Below are positions 17,561 through 28,014 of a DNA stretch of 64,000 nt, piece after piece. The notes beneath the pieces were generated by a model that was given only the letters and a program-made list of their open reading frames with translations, did not search any database and was not told the DNA's origin. Source of the stretch: Methylobacterium radiodurans (GTDB lineage: Bacteria; Pseudomonadota; Alphaproteobacteria; Rhizobiales; Beijerinckiaceae). Positions within the stretch are counted from its first letter, which is position 1; each line of letters opens with the position of its first letter. The stretch spans positions 248,001 to 312,000 of the forward strand of contig NZ_CP029551.1 in the NCBI RefSeq assembly GCF_003173735.1, read 5' to 3'. Position numbers and translations under genes: made by a program.

Positions 17561-18622
17561 ATGACGCGCCCCATCGGCTACTACGTGCACCACCAGGGCG
17601 CCGGGCACTGGCACCGAGCCTGCGCGGTCGCGGGAGCGCTGGACCGCCCCTGCGCATTCCTCGGCACCTTCGCGGGGCTCGACACCGCGGGGGCGCCAGG
17701 CACCGTCATCGACCTGCCGGACGACCGGCTGGCTGATGGCTTCGACGGCCAAGACGGCGAGGCCGACCGCCCGCTGAGCTTCCACTACGCGCCGTTAGGC
17801 CATTCGGGCCTGCGCGCCAGGATGGCCCGCATCGCCGCCTGGGCGGCCGAAGCCGACCCGGCGCTGCTCGTGGTGGACGTCTCCTGCGAGGTCGCCCTGT
17901 TCGCCCGCCTCCTGTCGCTTCCGACCCTGGTGGTGCGGCTCGCCGGAACGCGCACCGACCCGCCGCATCTGGAGGCCTTCCGCAGCGCCGACCGGCTGAT
18001 TGCCCCTTTTCCCGAGATCCTTGAGAGCGAGACGACCTCCGACTGGGTCCGGGCCAAGACCCACTACGCGGGTTTCCTCGGCCCCGGAGCCCCAGTTCGG
18101 GACGGCGGCGACGGTTCGATCGCCGTGGTGTTCGGCCGTGGCGGCGCGGGGGGCGCGCTCGCCGACCTCGCCGCGGCGGCGCGCGCGGTGCCGGACAGGG
18201 ACTGGCACGTGCTCGGCCCCGTCACGGGCGAGGCCGTGACGCCGCCGAACCTGCACCTGCACGGCTGGGTGCCGGACGTGGAGCCCTGGATCGCGCGGGC
18301 GGCGCTGGTCGTGGGAGGAGCGGGCGACGGTGTCGTCGCGACGGTGGCCGCGCGAAGCAAGCGCTTCGTCTGCCTGCCGGAGGAGCGGGGCTACGGCGAG
18401 CAGATCGAGAAGGCGCGTGGGTTAGCACGGCTCGGCGCGGCCGTCATGCACGAGGGCTGGCCGGATGCCAGTCGCTGGCGCACGCTCGTCATGGAGGGGT
18501 TAGCCCTCGAACCGGCGCGCATCGGCAGCCTCGCCGAGCCCGGTGCGCTCGCCCGGACGGCGGCATTCATCGCGGAGCGGGCAGCCTGGTGGGACAGGCG
18601 CGGGGACGCGGCGCAGGCCTAA
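17561..18622 (+). CDS. MurG/GT28-like glycosyltransferase
   Basis: This 353-residue protein begins GYYVHHQGAGHWHRACAVAGAL, a GT-B N-terminal glycine loop in which the GHWHR stretch resembles MGT/MurG-type enzymes. It ends in a C-terminal domain with LVVGGAGDGVVATVAA and LPEERGYGEQIEKARGL, matching the GT28 nucleotide-sugar pocket where a gene family normally has a GG-G-x-N/E pattern. It is separated from the GT2 gene by 117 nt but lies on the same strand. It could modify the same product. The assignment is by motif layout only. Confidence 0.6.
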   Translation: MTRPIGYYVHHQGAGHWHRACAVAGALDRPCAFLGTFAGLDTAGAPGTVIDLPDDRLADGFDGQDGEADRPLSFHYAPLGHSGLRARMARIAAWAAEADPALLVVDVSCEVALFARLLSLPTLVVRLAGTRTDPPHLEAFRSADRLIAPFPEILESETTSDWVRAKTHYAGFLGPGAPVRDGGDGSIAVVFGRGGAGGALADLAAAARAVPDRDWHVLGPVTGEAVTPPNLHLHGWVPDVEPWIARAALVVGGAGDGVVATVAARSKRFVCLPEERGYGEQIEKARGLARLGAAVMHEGWPDASRWRTLVMEGLALEPARIGSLAEPGALARTAAFIAERAAWWDRRGDAAQA

Positions 18623-18690
18623 GGCATTCTCGGATCGACGCGTGCGGAAGCCTGCCGCGGGTGATGCGGCGGGCTTCCGGGTGGATCCCG

Positions 18691-18873
18691 TCAGGAGATC
18701 AGGTCGAGCTTCGCCGCCTCGATGCCGGCGGCGCGGAACGTGTCCGGCAGGGCGGAGAAATCCCGGTACCCGGCCTCGCGCGCCATGGCGTCGAGGGCGG
18801 TCTGCTCGTCGTCGGCCGAGCCCGTCCAAAGCACGGCGCCGTTCGACTTCTGCTTGATCTGGAAGATGCTCAT
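18691..18873 (-). CDS. small hypothetical protein
   Basis: This 60-residue protein starts MSIFQIKQKSNGAVLWTG and is predicted to form a short beta segment followed by helices. It is acidic in the middle (SADDEQTAL). There is no signal peptide or membrane segment. It lies alone on the minus strand between two plus-strand genes. I do not recognise the family. Confidence 0.55.
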   Translation of the reverse strand: MSIFQIKQKSNGAVLWTGSADDEQTALDAMAREAGYRDFSALPDTFRAAGIEAAKLDLIS

Positions 18874-19046
18874 TGCACGCCTTCGGGAAGAGTGCTCACG
18901 CTGTGCCGTGTCAACGTACCGGCCGACGATGGGTTGCAAGTCCTTGTAGGCGGTCTCCGCCGAGTCCGCGCCGCGTTAACCCGGCCTCAACGGCGTTGGG
19001 CCTCGATCCGTGGACACGCCACGCCCGCGGTCCCGTCGAGATCCCG

Positions 19047-20054
19047 ATGCCCCCTGCCGCTCCCCTGACCAAGGCCGAGCTCGCGCTGCTCCCGGCCGAT
19101 CTTGCCCTGCGTGACGTGATCCGCGGCTGGAGCGTCGCGCTCGCCCAGGAGCGCCGGCTGGCGGGCAACACCGTCGAGGCCTACGCGCGCGACCTGCGCC
19201 AGTTCCTGGGATATCTGGAGCGGCGGGGCGGCACCCCGGGCATCGCGGCGATCGTCGCCCTGAAGCCGCGCGACATCCGCGGCTTCATGGCTGCGCGCCG
19301 GGCCGACGAGGTCGGCGGACGCTCGCTGATGCGCATGCTCGCGGGGCTGCGCTCCTTCGCCCGCCACCTGGAGCGCGAGGGGCACGGCGTGGTGGCGGCC
19401 CTGGGCGCCGTGCGCTCACCGAAGGTGGAGCGCCGCCTGCCGCGCCCGCTCCCGGTCGCCGCTGCCAGGGCACTGACCGATCCGGACCTGCGCGCGGGCG
19501 AGGACCGCGAGCCCTGGATCCTCGCCCGCGACGCCGCCGTGCTGGCGCTGCTCTACGGGGCGGGCCTGCGCATCTCGGAGGCGCTCGGCATCCGGCGCGC
19601 GGACGCGCCGCTGCCCGGAAGCGATGCCCTGACCGTCGTCGGCAAGGGCGGCAAGCCGCGCATGGTGCCGGTGCTGCCGGTGGTGGCCGAGGCGGTGGCG
19701 GACTACCTCGCCGCCTGCCCGCACCCGCTGCCGCCGGACGGGCCACTCTTCGTCGGCGCCCGCGGCGGGCCGCTCTCGGCCCGGATCATCCAGTACGCGG
19801 TGGCCAGCGCCCGCGGGGCCCTCGGCCTGCCGGAGAGCGCCACGCCCCACGCGCTCCGGCACTCCTTCGCCACGCACCTGCTGGCCCGGCAGGGCGAGCT
19901 GCGCGCGATCCAGGAGCTGCTCGGCCACGCCTCGCTCTCGACGACGCAGCTCTACACGAAGGTCGATGCCGCCCGGCTGATGAGTGCCTTCGAGGCGGCT
20001 CATCCCCGGGCGGGGCGGATGCCGGTGCCGCGCCCGCGGGTGGGCGCCGCGTAG
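19047..20054 (+). CDS. xerC: tyrosine recombinase XerC
   Basis: Tyrosine recombinases of the Xer type resolve chromosome dimers at dif. The 335-residue product has the N-terminal SAM-like DNA-binding domain (about 25-120, NTVEAYARDLRQFLGYL) and the C-terminal catalytic domain. Catalytic residues are visible as the Arg in GAGLRISEAL, the Lys in VVGKGGKPR, HALRHSFATHLL (His and Arg), LLGHASLSTTQLY (His and the Tyr nucleophile). Chromosomal housekeeping context and no adjacent att repeats argue for XerC rather than a phage integrase. No dif site was found here. Confidence 0.88.
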   Translation: MPPAAPLTKAELALLPADLALRDVIRGWSVALAQERRLAGNTVEAYARDLRQFLGYLERRGGTPGIAAIVALKPRDIRGFMAARRADEVGGRSLMRMLAGLRSFARHLEREGHGVVAALGAVRSPKVERRLPRPLPVAAARALTDPDLRAGEDREPWILARDAAVLALLYGAGLRISEALGIRRADAPLPGSDALTVVGKGGKPRMVPVLPVVAEAVADYLAACPHPLPPDGPLFVGARGGPLSARIIQYAVASARGALGLPESATPHALRHSFATHLLARQGELRAIQELLGHASLSTTQLYTKVDAARLMSAFEAAHPRAGRMPVPRPRVGAA

Positions 20055-20066
20055 GGTAAACCGAGC

Positions 20067-20117
20067 CCGGGGCGCTGCCCCGGGACCCCGCCGAAGGACC
20101 TCCGGCCCTTCGGAAAC
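20067..20117. repeat. GC-rich double hairpin in convergent gap
   Basis: Two inverted repeats lie between the ends of xerC and ispG: CCCGGGGC/GCCCCGGG across GCT (about 20070-20088) and CCGAAGG/CCTTCGG (about 20092-20114). This GGGGCGCTGCCCCGG plus CCTTCGG layout is a commonly dispersed alphaproteobacterial intergenic form. It may act as a bidirectional terminator, although no T tract is present. Confidence 0.5.
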
Positions 20118-20126
20118 CCGGTCGTC

Positions 20127-21440
<1,314 letters not shown>

Positions 21441-21870
21441 CGGGGGACCTTCGCTCCAAGGCCTCGGGCGCGTCGGGGCGGATCCTCGCGGATCCGGGCC
21501 GCCCGCTGCCGTCGCGTCTGTCTTCGGTACGATTCGGGTCGCGCGCGGACCGCGCGCGGAGCGGTTTAGCTGCGATCGATCGACCGCAACGTCAAGCCAC
21601 ACCGCCGTGCGGAGTGCGGAACGGGCCCTTTTCGCGCGTGTCATGTCGCATCCGCGCACGGATGTCGAGTTCGCGCCGCGCTGCGGTGCCATGCGCAACC
21701 CTACGCGGCCATCCTATGCAGCCATGCGCCCGCGCACATCGCGCGAGCGTGGAGCGGATCCTCGGCTCCCGATCCGCAGTTCTCGCTCGCCCGCCATGCG
21801 CGGCCTTGCCGCCGCCTATCGCGACGCAACATTTGTAACTGCAGCGCAGCATCCCATGTTCGAGGACATG
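21441..21870. other. divergent intergenic region ispG / patatin gene
   Basis: This 430-bp gap separates the divergent starts of ispG and the patatin gene. It holds a GCGCGCGG-ACC-GCGCGCGG-like palindrome near 21540-21558 and otherwise GC-rich DNA. I see no convincing RNA gene or ORF in it. Both promoters should lie here, but none stands out. Confidence 0.4.
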
Positions 21871-23004
21871 ATGAGCGAGCATCCGCACGGGTCCGAACCC
21901 GACAATCCGGCAACTGCCGTACCCAGCACCGATGTCGTGATGCCGGTCGGGGACGCGGTCGAGCACACCCAACCGCCCCGGCAGATCCTGGCTGGTCCGC
22001 GGGCGGAGAAGAACGTCGCACTGGCGCTCCAGGGCGGCGGCGCGCACGGGGCCTTCACCTGGGGCGTGCTCGACTATCTGATCGAGGACGGGCGCCTCGG
22101 CTTCGAGGCGGTGACGGGCGCGAGCGCGGGCGCGATGAACGGGGTCGTGCTGGTGGACGGCTGGCTCAAGGGCGGCCCGGACGGCGCCCGCGAGGGGCTG
22201 GAGCGGTTCTGGCGCGAGGTCAGCCTCGACGGCGATCTCGGCCCCGCCACCCGCAGCCTCGTCAGCAGCTTCCTGAGCCTGTGGAAAGGCAACCCGGTCG
22301 CCGAGTTCTGGACCAAGGCGCTGACGCCGAGCCCCTACGTCTCGAACCCGCTCAACATCAACCCGCTGCGCAAGGCGCTCGCCGCCCAGGTCGATTTCGA
22401 GCGCCTGCGCGAGGCCGAGACCGCGGGCATCTACGTCTCGGCCACGAATGTCTGGACCGGCAAGCTCGCGGTGTTCGAGCGCGAGCGGCTGACCGTGGAC
22501 CACCTGATGGCCTCGGCCTGCCTGCCGACCGTGTTCCAGGCGGTGGAGATCGACGGCGTGCCCTACTGGGACGGCGGCTATCTCGGCAACCCGGCGCTCT
22601 ACCCGCTCCATCGCGGTGCCCAGACCCGCGACATCCTGCTGGTGCAGATCAATCCGGTCGAGCGCCGCGAGACGCCCCGCACCGAGCGCGAGATCCAGGA
22701 TCGTCTCAACGAGATCACCTTCAACGCCAACCTGATGCGCGAACTGCGCGCGATCGACTTCGTGGACGGGCTGATCGAGGAAGGCGTGCTCGGCCAGGGC
22801 CAGTACCAGAGGGTGCTGGTGCACCGCATCGACGGCACCGACGCGCTGGAGGACTACAACGCCGCGTCGAAGCTCGACGCTCGCTGGCGGGTGTTCCAGC
22901 GCCTGCGCGACAAGGGGCGCAAGGCGGCCGAAACTTGGCTCGGCGAACACTACGACAAGATCGGGCGGACCTGCAGCCTCAACCTCGAATCGGCCTACCA
23001 GTGA
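21871..23004 (+). CDS. patatin-like phospholipase
   Basis: This patatin-family serine hydrolase (377 residues from 21871) has the oxyanion loop ALQGGGAHGAFTWGVL, the nucleophile elbow GASAGAMNG and the catalytic Asp in YWDGGYLGNP; together they form the Ser-Asp dyad. Such enzymes cleave phospholipid acyl esters. There is no signal peptide, and a short acidic, Pro-rich N-terminus precedes the domain. GAGG five bases before the ATG at 21871 favours this start, although an in-frame ATG at 21856 is possible. The C-terminal third resembles the DUF3734 tail seen in many rhizobial patatins. Confidence 0.85.
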   Translation: MSEHPHGSEPDNPATAVPSTDVVMPVGDAVEHTQPPRQILAGPRAEKNVALALQGGGAHGAFTWGVLDYLIEDGRLGFEAVTGASAGAMNGVVLVDGWLKGGPDGAREGLERFWREVSLDGDLGPATRSLVSSFLSLWKGNPVAEFWTKALTPSPYVSNPLNINPLRKALAAQVDFERLREAETAGIYVSATNVWTGKLAVFERERLTVDHLMASACLPTVFQAVEIDGVPYWDGGYLGNPALYPLHRGAQTRDILLVQINPVERRETPRTEREIQDRLNEITFNANLMRELRAIDFVDGLIEEGVLGQGQYQRVLVHRIDGTDALEDYNAASKLDARWRVFQRLRDKGRKAAETWLGEHYDKIGRTCSLNLESAYQ

Positions 23005-23089
23005 CCGGTGCGGGCGTGCCTCGGCGCGACGCGGTAACGGTTTGGCAGTCGCGCGGGATTAAGCGCGCGGCCGCCGACGTTCAGCCCTT

Positions 23090-23743
23090 ATGAGCCTCGA
23101 CAAGACGAAGCGCCCCGACATCGTCGACCTACTGGTGCCCCTGCGGCGCTACGCACGGTCGCTGACCCGCGATACCCTTCGGGCGGACGATCTCGTGCAC
23201 GACACCCTCGTGCGCGCCCTCGAGTCGCAGAACGGCCTGCGGCCGAACACGAACCTGCGCACCTGGATGATGACGGTGCTGCACAACGTCTTCATCGACG
23301 ACCAGCGCCGCAAGCAGGTCGAGTTGCGCCACGCCGACGCCCTGGTGCAGATGAGCGACGAGATGGCGCCCCCGGCCCAGGAGGGTCAGGTGCGCCTCGC
23401 CCAGATCCGCGAGGCCTTCCTCACCCTGCCGGAGGAGCAGCGCGCCGCGCTCCACCTCGTGACCATCGAGGGCATGGCCTACGCGGACGCCGCCGCGATC
23501 CTCGGCATCCCGATCGGCACGCTGATGTCGCGGCTCGGCCGCGGGCGCGCGGCCCTCCGGGCCTTCGAGGAGGGCGTCCGCAAGGGCCAGGAGAGCAGGG
23601 GCCAGGAGAGCGGCGGCGCGAGCACGCGACCGCGGCCGGTGGAGCGCACGCCGCTGCGCCTCGTCGCCAGCGGCGGCCGGGCCGAGCCCGAGGCCGACCC
23701 GCCCCCGGATCCTTTCTCCCGGCGCGCCCTGCGCGGCTGGTAA
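23090..23743 (+). CDS. ECF-type RNA polymerase sigma factor
   Basis: This 217-residue protein has sigma region 2 (VPLRRYARSLTRDTLRADDLVHDTLVRALE) with the -10-binding helix, and region 4 (LPEEQRAALHLVTIEGMAYADAAAILG...TLMSRLGRGRAALR) with the helix-turn-helix for the -35 element. It is small and lacks regions 1 and 3, as in group IV sigma factors. A polar C-terminal extension of about 45 residues follows region 4. The next gene, 81 nt downstream, is a probable membrane anti-sigma factor, which suggests stress-type control by release. Confidence 0.88.
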   Translation: MSLDKTKRPDIVDLLVPLRRYARSLTRDTLRADDLVHDTLVRALESQNGLRPNTNLRTWMMTVLHNVFIDDQRRKQVELRHADALVQMSDEMAPPAQEGQVRLAQIREAFLTLPEEQRAALHLVTIEGMAYADAAAILGIPIGTLMSRLGRGRAALRAFEEGVRKGQESRGQESGGASTRPRPVERTPLRLVASGGRAEPEADPPPDPFSRRALRGW

Positions 23744-23824
23744 AGGGCACTATCTTTCGATCGACACCGCCCGCGACCCACGGAGGCCGCGACGAAAGCA
23801 TCCCAAGACGACAGGACCACCCCG

Positions 23825-24586
23825 ATGATCGACCCGATCACAGACGGCGATCTCACCGCCTATGTCGATGGCCAGCTCGACGTGATGCGCCGCCTCGAGG
23901 TCGAGGCGCACCTCGCCGAGAACCCGGCGACCGCCGCCCGCGTGATGGCCGAGCTGCACGACCGCGACGCCCTGCGCGCCGCCTTCGCGCAGCTGCCCGG
24001 CCCCGGTCCGGAGCGCAACCGCCTCGCAGCGCGCCGCATGGACCGCTCCCTGCGCTGGCGCCGCGTCGGCGCGCGCCTGAAGCGGGCGGCGGCGATCGCC
24101 GTGATGGTCGGCGCCGGCTGGCTCGCCCACGACGAGGTGGGCCGCTTCGGGGTGCCCGACACGATCGCGGCGCCCGTCGATCCCACCCTGATCGAGGACG
24201 CGCAGCAGGCCCGGCAGGTGGCGCAGATGCGCGCCCGGCTCGCCTCGCAGCGCGGCGGCACCACCTACGACCGCGCGGCGATCGAGGCCGCCACCGGCAT
24301 CCGCCTGCCGAGCCTGCCGGAGACCTGGTCGGTGCGCGACGTGCAGATCTTCCCGGCCCGCCACGGCACGGGCGTCGAGATCGTCGCGGATGCGGGCACC
24401 CTCGGCGAGCTCTCGCTGTTCGCGACGCACCGGCGCGGCAACGGGCCGCTGAACGAGATCGCCAAGGCTGGTGACGGCACGACGGTCTACTGGAACGCCG
24501 GCAATTCCGCTTACGCGCTCAGCGGAAACAGCGACGATGCGAGCCTGCGGGCCGCGGCCGCCCGGATCGCCGCCGCATCGCTCTGA
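23825..24586 (+). CDS. probable transmembrane anti-sigma factor
   Basis: This 253-residue protein begins DPITDGDLTAYVDGQLDVMRRLEVEAHLAENP, the usual start of anti-sigma domains. A single transmembrane helix follows at about residues 91-107 (AAAIAVMVGAGWLA), then a periplasmic domain of about 140 residues. It has no His-x3-Cys-x2-Cys zinc motif, so it is not a ZAS-type anti-sigma factor. Position directly after the ECF sigma gene supports the pairing. The periplasmic part (VRDVQIFPARHGTGVEIV) may sense the signal. Confidence 0.7.
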   Translation: MIDPITDGDLTAYVDGQLDVMRRLEVEAHLAENPATAARVMAELHDRDALRAAFAQLPGPGPERNRLAARRMDRSLRWRRVGARLKRAAAIAVMVGAGWLAHDEVGRFGVPDTIAAPVDPTLIEDAQQARQVAQMRARLASQRGGTTYDRAAIEAATGIRLPSLPETWSVRDVQIFPARHGTGVEIVADAGTLGELSLFATHRRGNGPLNEIAKAGDGTTVYWNAGNSAYALSGNSDDASLRAAAARIAAASL

Positions 24587-24712
24587 GATCGGGGCAGCGA
24601 TCCCGGATGCAGGGCTCTGCCCTGCATCCGCCAATGGTCTCGACCTTTGGAATTCCGGACCTACTCCCATCCGGCCCTCGACAGCCCGGAGGGCGGGTGC
24701 GAAACAGCCCTG

Positions 24713-25150
24713 ATGCAGGCTGAAGACCGAGATCCCGAGCGGCCGGGCGAGGCACCCCTCGATGCCCTCTTCGCGGCGGCACGGGCCGTGCGCGAGCGGG
24801 CCCACGCGCCCTATTCCCGCTTCCGGGTCGGCGCGGCGCTGAGCGACGAGCGGGGCCGGATCCATGCCGGCTGCAACGTCGAGAACGCGTCCTACCCGGT
24901 CGGCACCTGCGCCGAGGCGGGGGCCATCGCCGCGATGGTGGCGGCGGGCGGCACGCGGATCCGCGCGATCCTGGTGCTCGGCGACGGGAGCGGCCCGGTC
25001 ACCCCCTGCGGCGCCTGCCGCCAGCGCATCCGCGAATTCGCCGAGGCCGGCACGCCGGTCCACGCCGCCGGGCCGGACGGCGTCCTGGCAAGCTTCACCC
25101 TGGAGGCTCTGCTGCCCGCCTCCTTCGGCCCGGAGCTCCTCGGTGGTTGA
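24713..25150 (+). CDS. cdd: cytidine deaminase
   Basis: This enzyme deaminates cytidine and deoxycytidine to uridine forms for salvage. The 145-residue product is the short tetrameric type. Zinc and catalytic residues are seen in GTCAEAGAI (Cys-Ala-Glu, with Glu as proton shuttle) and TPCGACRQRI (two Cys). The FRVGAAL and GCNVENASYP substrate motifs are present. The ATG at 24713 is chosen over the longer frame. It opens a four-gene operon, and its end overlaps punA by eight bases. Confidence 0.93.
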   Translation: MQAEDRDPERPGEAPLDALFAAARAVRERAHAPYSRFRVGAALSDERGRIHAGCNVENASYPVGTCAEAGAIAAMVAAGGTRIRAILVLGDGSGPVTPCGACRQRIREFAEAGTPVHAAGPDGVLASFTLEALLPASFGPELLGG

Positions 25151-25964
25151 TCCCGCCGGGGCCGCGGCGAACCGTCTGCGCGCCGCCGGCTTCGCGGGTC
25201 CCTATGCCTGCGCCATCGTCACCGGCACGGGGCTCGGACGCGTCGCTGAGGCTCTGGAGGCGCCGACTTCCCTGTCCTACGGCGAGATTCCGGGATTTCC
25301 GCGACCGGGGGTGACGGGGCATGGCGGCCGGCTGCACCGCGGCCGGATCGCTGGCCGTCCCGTCCTCGTCATGGAGGGCCGCGCCCACGCCTACGAGCGG
25401 GGCGAGGCCGCTGCGATGCGCCTGCCGCTCACGGTTCTGCGGAATCTGGGAGTCGAGCGGCTGCTTCTCACCAACGCCTCCGGCTCGCTGCTGCCCGAAG
25501 CCGGTCCCGGCAGCCTCGTCGCGCTCGCCGACCACATCAACCTCTCGGGGATGAACCCGCTGATCGGCGAGGACGACGACGCTCGCTTCGTGCCGATGAA
25601 CGCGGCCTACGACCCGGACCTGCGCGCCCGTCTCGCCCGGGCCGCCGCCGCACGCGGCCTGCCCCTGCGCGAGGGCGTCTATGCGTGGTTCTCCGGCCCG
25701 AGCTTCGAGACCCCGGCGGAGGTCCGGATGGCCGGCCGGCTCGGGGCGGATCTCGTCGGCATGTCGACGGTGCCCGAGGTGATCCTGGCCCGCTTCCTCG
25801 GCCTGCCCGTGGCGGCGGTCTCGGTCGTCACCAACTGGGCCGCCGGCATCGCGGGCGGCGCGCCCCACCATGCCGAGACCAAAGCGGCGGCCCGGGCCGC
25901 CGCCGACGACCTCGCCGGCCTGATCCAGGCCTTCGTCGCGGACCTGCCGGAGACCGCCCCGTGA
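25143..25964 (+). CDS. punA: purine nucleoside phosphorylase
   Basis: This enzyme splits purine nucleosides with phosphate into base and ribose-1-phosphate. The 273-residue product is the trimeric (high-molecular PNP) type: phosphate loop [35 protein letters not shown], the [17 protein letters not shown] purine-site motif with Glu, and [12 protein letters not shown] in place of the VTNxA pattern. It starts with GTG, overlapping cdd by eight bases, and overlaps deoC by four, showing tight translational coupling. Confidence 0.92.
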   Translation: MVDPAGAAANRLRAAGFAGPYACAIVTGTGLGRVAEALEAPTSLSYGEIPGFPRPGVTGHGGRLHRGRIAGRPVLVMEGRAHAYERGEAAAMRLPLTVLRNLGVERLLLTNASGSLLPEAGPGSLVALADHINLSGMNPLIGEDDDARFVPMNAAYDPDLRARLARAAAARGLPLREGVYAWFSGPSFETPAEVRMAGRLGADLVGMSTVPEVILARFLGLPVAAVSVVTNWAAGIAGGAPHHAETKAAARAAADDLAGLIQAFVADLPETAP

Positions 25965-26698
25965 CTGCCACCACCGACGCCACCGTGGCCGCGCGCGCGC
26001 TGCCGCTCCTCGACCTCACGGATCTCGGCGAGGCCTCCACCGAGGCGGCCGTGGCGGCGCTCTGCCGGGACGCGCTGGGGGGCCCTGTCGCGGCTGTCTG
26101 CGTCTGGCCGCGCTTCGTCCCGGCCTGCCGGCAGGCGCTCGGAGGGAGCGCGGTGCGGATCGCCACGGTGGTGAACTTTCCGGATGGCGGCGAGGACGTG
26201 GAGGCCACCGTCGCCGAGACCCGCGCAGCGCTGCGGGACGGCGCGGAGGAGGTCGACCTCGTCCTGCCCTACCACGCGCTGATGCGCGGCGAGGAGGCGA
26301 CGGCGCGCGCAATGATCGAGGCGGTGCGCGCGGCCTGCGGCCCGGCCTGCCTCAAGGTGATCCTGGAGACAGGCACCCTCGCCGAGCCGGCGATGATCGC
26401 CGCCGCGAGCCGGCTGGCGCTGGATTCAGGCGCCGACTTCATCAAGACCTCCACCGGCAAGAGCCCGGTCTCGGCGACGCCCGAGGCCGCCGCGATCATG
26501 CTGGCGGCAATCCGCGACTCCGGCCAGCCCGCCGGTCTCAAGGTCTCGGGCGGCCTGCGCCGGGTCGCGGACGCGGCGACCTATCTGGCGCTCGCCGACC
26601 GCCTGATGGGACCGGATTGGGCCTCCCCCGCCACGATGCGGCTCGGGGCGAGCAGCCTCTACGGCGCGCTGAAGGCGGCCCAGGCGGTGGCGGCGTGA
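25961..26698 (+). CDS. deoC: deoxyribose-phosphate aldolase
   Basis: DeoC cleaves 2-deoxyribose-5-phosphate to acetaldehyde and glyceraldehyde-3-phosphate, feeding nucleoside sugar into glycolysis. The 245-residue product has CVWPRFVP, the catalytic lysine in [10 protein letters not shown], the Schiff-base segment DFIKTSTGK (Lys), and LKVSGGLR. The GTG start overlaps the punA stop (GTGA). Its product acetaldehyde could be handled by the aldehyde dehydrogenase elsewhere in the window, but that link is only inference. Confidence 0.93.
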   Translation: MTATTDATVAARALPLLDLTDLGEASTEAAVAALCRDALGGPVAAVCVWPRFVPACRQALGGSAVRIATVVNFPDGGEDVEATVAETRAALRDGAEEVDLVLPYHALMRGEEATARAMIEAVRAACGPACLKVILETGTLAEPAMIAAASRLALDSGADFIKTSTGKSPVSATPEAAAIMLAAIRDSGQPAGLKVSGGLRRVADAATYLALADRLMGPDWASPATMRLGASSLYGALKAAQAVAA

Positions 26699-27987
26699 GG
26701 CTCCCGCAGGAGACGATCCGGCGCAAGCGCGACGGGCAGACGCTCGACGAGGCCGAGATCGCGGCGTTCGTCGCGGGCCTGACGGATGGCCGCGTGACCG
26801 AGGGACAGGCCGCCGCCCTCTGCATGGCGGTGTTCTTCCGCGGGCTGACGCTGCCCGAGCGCGTCGCCCTGACCCGGGCGATGACGGAGTCCGGCACGGT
26901 GCTCGCCTGGGACCTGCCCGGCCCCGTGCTCGACAAGCACTCGACCGGCGGCATCGGCGACACGGTGAGCCTGCCGCTCGCCGCGATGGTGGCGGCCTGC
27001 GGCGGCTACGTGCCGATGATCTCGGGGCGCGGTCTCGGCCACACGGGCGGCACGCTCGACAAGCTCGCCAGCATCCCGGGCTACGACGCGGTGCCGGGAC
27101 TCGCGCGCTTCCAGGCGGTGGTGCGGACGGTGGGCTGCGCCATCATCGGCCAGACGGCCGAGCTGGCGCCCGCCGACCGGCGCCTCTACGCGATCCGCGA
27201 CGTCACCGGCACGGTCGAATCCCTCGACCTGATCACCGCCTCGATCCTCTCGAAGAAGCTCGCGGCCGGGCTCGACGGTCTGGTGATGGACGTGAAAGTC
27301 GGCTCGGGGGCCTTCATGACGGGGCTGCCGGAGGCGCGGGCGCTCGGCCAGAGCATCGTCGCGGTGGCGACGGGGGCGGGCCTGCGCACGGTCGCGCTCG
27401 TCACCGACATGGACGCGCCGCTGGCCTCGGCGGCCGGCAACGCGGTCGAGGTCGCCTACGCCCTCGACTACCTCGCCGGGCGGCGGCGCGAGGCGCGCTT
27501 CCACGCGGTGACCGTAGCGCTCGGCGCCGAGATGCTGGTGGCGGGCGGCCTCGCCGCGGACGTTGCGGAGGCCTCGGGCCGGCTCGAGGCGGCTCTCGTC
27601 TCGGGGCGGGCGGCGGAGACGTTCGGCCGGATGGTCACCGCGCTCGGCGGTCCGGCGGACCTTCTGGAGCGGCCGGAGCAGCACCTACCGGCGGCGCCGG
27701 TGGTGCGGGCGGTGCGCCGGGACGGGCCGGTGGCGGGGATCGCGACGCGGGAGATCGGATTGGCGGTGATTGGCCTCGGCGGCGGGCGGACCCGGCCCGA
27801 GGATGGGATCGACCCGCGGGTCGGCTTCACGGACCTCGCCCGGCCCGGCGAGACCGGCGCGTTGCTCGGCATCGTCCACGCCGCGGATGCGGGCGCGGCG
27901 GACCGGGCGGAGGAGGCCCTGCGGGCAGCCTACCGATTGGGCGAGGCGGCGCCCGAGGGCGCCGCCGTGCTGGAGCGGATCGGCTGA
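26695..27987 (+). CDS. deoA: thymidine phosphorylase
   Basis: DeoA phosphorolyses thymidine to thymine and deoxyribose-1-phosphate. The 430-residue product has the phosphate-binding [11 protein letters not shown], the family signature [16 protein letters not shown], and the [20 protein letters not shown] region. It starts with GTG, overlapping deoC by four bases. The order cdd-punA-deoC-deoA gives a complete route from nucleosides to central carbon. No phosphopentomutase (deoB) is visible in the window. Confidence 0.93.
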   Translation: MRLPQETIRRKRDGQTLDEAEIAAFVAGLTDGRVTEGQAAALCMAVFFRGLTLPERVALTRAMTESGTVLAWDLPGPVLDKHSTGGIGDTVSLPLAAMVAACGGYVPMISGRGLGHTGGTLDKLASIPGYDAVPGLARFQAVVRTVGCAIIGQTAELAPADRRLYAIRDVTGTVESLDLITASILSKKLAAGLDGLVMDVKVGSGAFMTGLPEARALGQSIVAVATGAGLRTVALVTDMDAPLASAAGNAVEVAYALDYLAGRRREARFHAVTVALGAEMLVAGGLAADVAEASGRLEAALVSGRAAETFGRMVTALGGPADLLERPEQHLPAAPVVRAVRRDGPVAGIATREIGLAVIGLGGGRTRPEDGIDPRVGFTDLARPGETGALLGIVHAADAGAADRAEEALRAAYRLGEAAPEGAAVLERIG

Positions 27988-28014
27988 GCCCGGGCCGGTC
28001 CGCCGCCGGGCGCC

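Noticed and set aside
19047..20054. Phage integrase instead of XerC
   Set aside because: No att-like direct repeats, no tRNA target and no phage genes nearby; the length and motifs fit Xer recombinases.
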